Source: JBOHWJ01 sp050736615
Lineage (GTDB): Bacteria > Desulfobacterota > Binatia > Binatales > Binataceae
Direction of reading: 5' to 3'
DNA length: 42,282 nucleotides
NCBI GenBank assembly: GCA_050736615.1
Contig: JBOHWL010000118.1
Location: 1 to 42,282 of the forward strand
The notes beneath the pieces are model-generated. The model ran no database searches and had not been told where the DNA came from. It saw nothing but the letters and a program-made list of their open reading frames with translations. Position numbers and translations under genes: made by a program. Positions 39,871 to 42,282 of this stretch are shown here, piece by piece (positions within the stretch are counted from its first letter, which is position 1; each line of letters opens with the position of its first letter).

Positions 39871-41154
39871 TTAGAAACGGCGCGGGTCGGGAGGCGCTTC
39901 GACGCCCGCCTGTTGTGCGGATTCGAGCGCGGCGGCGCGGAAAATACCGTGCGCCATGGTTGAGCTCGCGGCCAGCGCGCAGGCGGCATAAACCTTCATG
40001 CGCGCGGCGCTGATCGCCTTGTCGTCGGGAGCGGCGAGCGCCGCCCAATCGATCAAATGGCAGGCCAGCCGGGCCTCGCCGGCTTCCAGCTTAAGCATCG
40101 CGCGCGCGACGAGGTTGTTCGCCCCGCCAGCCAAATCCGCGATCTCCCGCGCCTGCGCGGCTTGCGGCGCCGGGCGCAAATGGGACGGCGTACCGTCGTA
40201 CCATCCGCCTTCGAGCCGCCAGAGATTGCGCACGATGAATTCCGGTTCGTCGTAAACAGGTTGCAAATACGGCTTTTCGGCAAGATTGGCAGGTGGCTTG
40301 ACGGTATTGACGAGGTCGTCGAGGGTGGCGCCGGCGTTCATCATCGCTAGCGTCTGTTCGCTCAGGCTATGGAGATATTCGGCGGTATCGTTGAGTATCT
40401 GCCGCACACGCATCGCCCCGAACACGGGCACGCCATGACCGGGCAAGAGCACCTCCGCGCCGATCTTCGCCATCGTCCGCAAGGCCTCGGCCCATTCGCG
40501 GGCATAGCGCTGCGCCTTTTGCGGATTACCGGCGTTGGGCGCGGCCCAGATGATGAAATCGCCGGTGCATAGCACTTTGCCTAGTGGAATATAGACCCAG
40601 CAAGCGTCGTCGGTTTCGCCGCGGCCGTGATGGCATTCGAATTTGAAATTGCCGGCGGTGACGGTCAGACGATCATCGAAATAGGTATCGGGATAAACGA
40701 ACTCGGTGGGCCATTGCGGTGGAGCGCTAAACTGCCGGGCGTTGACGATCGCGTTATAGCCGGCCGTGCGCTTGTAACGATCAAAGCGCGCGGCGGTCGC
40801 GCGATGGCCGACGACGCGTGGCCGCGCGAGATGATTGTGATGGGCTTCCTCGACCACCGCTGGCGTGCCGCAGGCGTGATCGACATGGGCATGGGTATAA
40901 ATCGCGGTGTTGATGCGCTCGGGGCTGAAGTGGCGAATCAGCGCGAGGGTCCGCACCTGATTGAAATGCGCGCCGGTATCAATCAGGACCAGACCCTCCC
41001 CGGTCTTGACCGCGGTGAAATTGGCGAACCAGCGATAGAACATCACGCCGGCGGCGACTTCCTCGCATGCACCCGTGGGCGCCAGCGGATGGCTGGTGAC
41101 GACGGCCATGCGGCCGTCCCAGAATTGTTCGGCCTGCTCTCTGATTACGCCCAT
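39871..41154 (-). CDS. MBL-fold hydrolase, alkylsulfatase-like
   Basis: A 427-residue metallo-beta-lactamase-fold hydrolase. The metal motif THAHVDH is at residues 87-93 (H88, H90, D92, H93), with further ligands in FECHHGRGETDD, LCTGDFIIWAAPN and LLPGHGVPVFG. The C-terminal part has VRNLWRLEGGWYDGTPSHLR, the dimerisation-domain signature of alkyl sulfatases (SdsA type), then helices. No signal peptide is present, unlike secreted sulfatases, so it acts in the cytoplasm. Likely reactions are sulfate-ester or related hydrolysis; the substrate is not determined. The gene runs towards the CoA transferase (convergent) and is divergent from menA across 114 bp. Confidence 0.85.
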   Translation of the reverse strand: MGVIREQAEQFWDGRMAVVTSHPLAPTGACEEVAAGVMFYRWFANFTAVKTGEGLVLIDTGAHFNQVRTLALIRHFSPERINTAIYTHAHVDHACGTPAVVEEAHHNHLARPRVVGHRATAARFDRYKRTAGYNAIVNARQFSAPPQWPTEFVYPDTYFDDRLTVTAGNFKFECHHGRGETDDACWVYIPLGKVLCTGDFIIWAAPNAGNPQKAQRYAREWAEALRTMAKIGAEVLLPGHGVPVFGAMRVRQILNDTAEYLHSLSEQTLAMMNAGATLDDLVNTVKPPANLAEKPYLQPVYDEPEFIVRNLWRLEGGWYDGTPSHLRPAPQAAQAREIADLAGGANNLVARAMLKLEAGEARLACHLIDWAALAAPDDKAISAARMKVYAACALAASSTMAHGIFRAAALESAQQAGVEAPPDPRRF

Positions 41155-41268
41155 AACTTCACGTCCACCCGCGCTTGTAGCGGGATTATCCGCTGAGCAT
41201 CGCGGGGATTACAAACGACGGCGGATGAATCGACTCCCGTCGGCGACCTCGTTATAGATAACGACGCC

Positions 41269-42216
41269 ATGGAACAAGTAGGCAGCCTCTCCCCTCAGAG
41301 TGAACCGGGATTACTGGCGGTGTGGATGCAGGCGAGCCGCGCCTGGACGCTGGCGATGCCGTTCATGTCGGTCACGGTCGGCACTTTCGCCGCGGTTTAC
41401 AGCGGCCATTTTTATCTGTTGCGCTATATCGCGGCGGCGGTAGCGGCAATGGCGCTGCAGGCCGGCGCCAACATGGTCAACGACTATTATGATTTCGTCA
41501 ACGGCACCGATTCCGCCGATTGGCAAGCGCCGGAGAACTTCGGCCCCGGCCTGGTCATCCAACGCGGCTATTTGCAGCCCATCCAAGTCTGGTGGGGCGG
41601 CCTCATAGCGCTGGCAATCGGCTCGATCCTGGGGCTCGGGCTGGCTTACGTGTGCGGATGGCCCATCCTCATCCTGGGCCTGATTGGCGTGCTGGGCGCC
41701 TATTTTTATACCGGCTCGCCGCTTAGGCTCGCTTATCGCGGGCTGGGCGACCTGATGGTTTTCGCACTGATGGGCCCGGGGTATGTGCTCGGCGCTTATT
41801 ACGTGCAGGCGTTGAACTTCGGCGCGATCGCGGTGGTGGCGTCGCTGCCGATGGGTCTTCTATGCTCGGGCGTGCTGCAGGCCAACAACCTGCGCGATAT
41901 CGCCAACGACGGTAATCACGGCAAGCGCACGATGGCGGTGTTGATCGGGCGTCGCGCCGCGATTGCGGAATTATTCCTGTCCGACCTGTGCGCCTATCTG
42001 ACCGTGATCGCGGCGGTGGTGGTGGGGCTCTTTCCATGGCTGGCGCTGGCCGTCCTGATAACGGTGCCGCACGCCATGCGGGAATTACGCCTGGTGTCCG
42101 GCGACGCCGACGCGGAAAGCCACAATCGCGCGATGAATCTGTCGGGTCAGCTCCAATTCGAGCTGGGGCTCGTGCTGACGCTCGCCTTTCTCATTAGCCG
42201 GCTGCTCGGCTGGTAA
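41269..42216 (+). CDS. menA: UbiA-family prenyltransferase, MenA-like
   Basis: A 315-residue integral membrane prenyltransferase with eight to nine helices. Both Asp-rich motifs are present: NDYYDFVNGTD near residues 71-81 and NNLRDIANDGNHGKRTMAVL near 206-225. The GKRT end of the second motif and the YTGSPLRLAYRGLGD segment near 146-160 match 1,4-dihydroxy-2-naphthoate prenyltransferase, which attaches the polyprenyl chain in menaquinone synthesis at the inner membrane. Other men genes are not in the window. The ATG follows a 114-bp divergent promoter gap shared with the MBL hydrolase. Confidence 0.88.
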   Translation: MEQVGSLSPQSEPGLLAVWMQASRAWTLAMPFMSVTVGTFAAVYSGHFYLLRYIAAAVAAMALQAGANMVNDYYDFVNGTDSADWQAPENFGPGLVIQRGYLQPIQVWWGGLIALAIGSILGLGLAYVCGWPILILGLIGVLGAYFYTGSPLRLAYRGLGDLMVFALMGPGYVLGAYYVQALNFGAIAVVASLPMGLLCSGVLQANNLRDIANDGNHGKRTMAVLIGRRAAIAELFLSDLCAYLTVIAAVVVGLFPWLALAVLITVPHAMRELRLVSGDADAESHNRAMNLSGQLQFELGLVLTLAFLISRLLGW

Positions 42217-42222
42217 CTGCTT

Positions 42223-42237
42223 AGGGAACCTCTGCGC
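42223..42237. repeat. Short repeat matching the 6.85-kb gap in reverse
   Basis: AGGGAACCTCTGCGC at 42223-42237, seven bases after the menA stop, is the exact reverse complement of 6855-6869. It is probably the edge of the same dispersed non-coding element, continuing beyond the window. A T-rich stretch (GATTTTGTTTTTCTGT) follows at the end. Confidence 0.6.
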
Positions 42238-42282
42238 GAGTCGCTTGTATTCTGAAAGTGTGTGAAGATTTTGTTTTTCTGT

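Noticed and set aside
40627..41196. Plus-strand frame of 189 codons with regular Gly/Met/Ile patterns
   Set aside because: Antisense to the metal-binding part of the MBL-fold hydrolase; the pattern mirrors that gene's codons.

Overview
The window is high-GC bacterial chromosome with no phage, plasmid, rRNA or tRNA genes that I can recognise. The mix of genes (copper nitrite reductase, orphan fumarate-reductase-type Fe-S protein, GMC dehydrogenase with a gluconate-dehydrogenase subunit 3 partner, family III CoA transferase, MenA, many stress-type small families) and the many decaying genes suggest an uncultured soil or sediment bacterium with flexible aerobic/microaerobic metabolism. A Binatota/Desulfobacterota-like, Acidobacteriota or Rokubacteria-like host would fit, but the window alone does not fix the phylum. 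MenA points to menaquinone use.

Layout. 1-6.5 kb is a plus-strand stress and nitrogen-oxide cluster: the tail of a universal stress protein, a GYD protein, a CopD-like membrane protein, a hemerythrin, a dead NDH-2 start, an FrdB-like Fe-S protein, an AhpD-like protein whose frame runs through an in-frame UGA, NirK, a ferredoxin-reductase-like flavoprotein and a DUF488 protein. 7-21.9 kb continues on the plus strand: a small exported Cys/His protein with a DUF2231 membrane protein, an SDR, a pyruvate-oxidase-like ThDP enzyme, a tightly coupled three-gene unit (internally duplicated membrane protein, gluconate dehydrogenase subunit 3, GMC oxidoreductase), a GH15 glucosidase, an enolase-superfamily acid-sugar dehydratase, a cytochrome b/molybdopterin fusion, a second SDR and an AlkA-type glycosylase.

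22-35.7 kb is largely a gene graveyard. It holds the tail of an NDH-2, a Rieske-FAD reductase broken by frameshifts, a debranching-enzyme N-terminus joined to an unrelated domain, a frameshifted secreted protein, IS110 and IS21 transposase remnants flanking an unknown gene, the tail of an RND/MMPL exporter, a partial copy of a nearby MetE-like gene recombined into a GFA-family gene, and a frameshifted class C beta-lactamase-like gene. Intact genes are scattered among them: an RRM protein, a tiny basic protein, enoyl-CoA hydratase, the MetE-like protein and a SnoaL-like protein. 36.3-42.2 kb looks healthy again: ABM monooxygenase and VOC proteins (minus), a double-domain CoA transferase (plus), an MBL-fold hydrolase (minus) and a divergent MenA (plus).

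The main discovery is at 3101-3679. The conserved CxxC redox motif of a carboxymuconolactone-decarboxylase/AhpD-like protein reads Cys-Pro-Phe-UGA, the frame stays open and family-like for 112 further codons, and a hairpin with a G-initial loop lies 18 nt after the UGA, as expected of a bacterial SECIS element. This is a strong selenoprotein candidate. A second theme is a possible oxidative sugar route from 13 to 18 kb: GH15 releases glucose, the GMC enzyme oxidises it, and an acid-sugar dehydratase acts on the aldonate.
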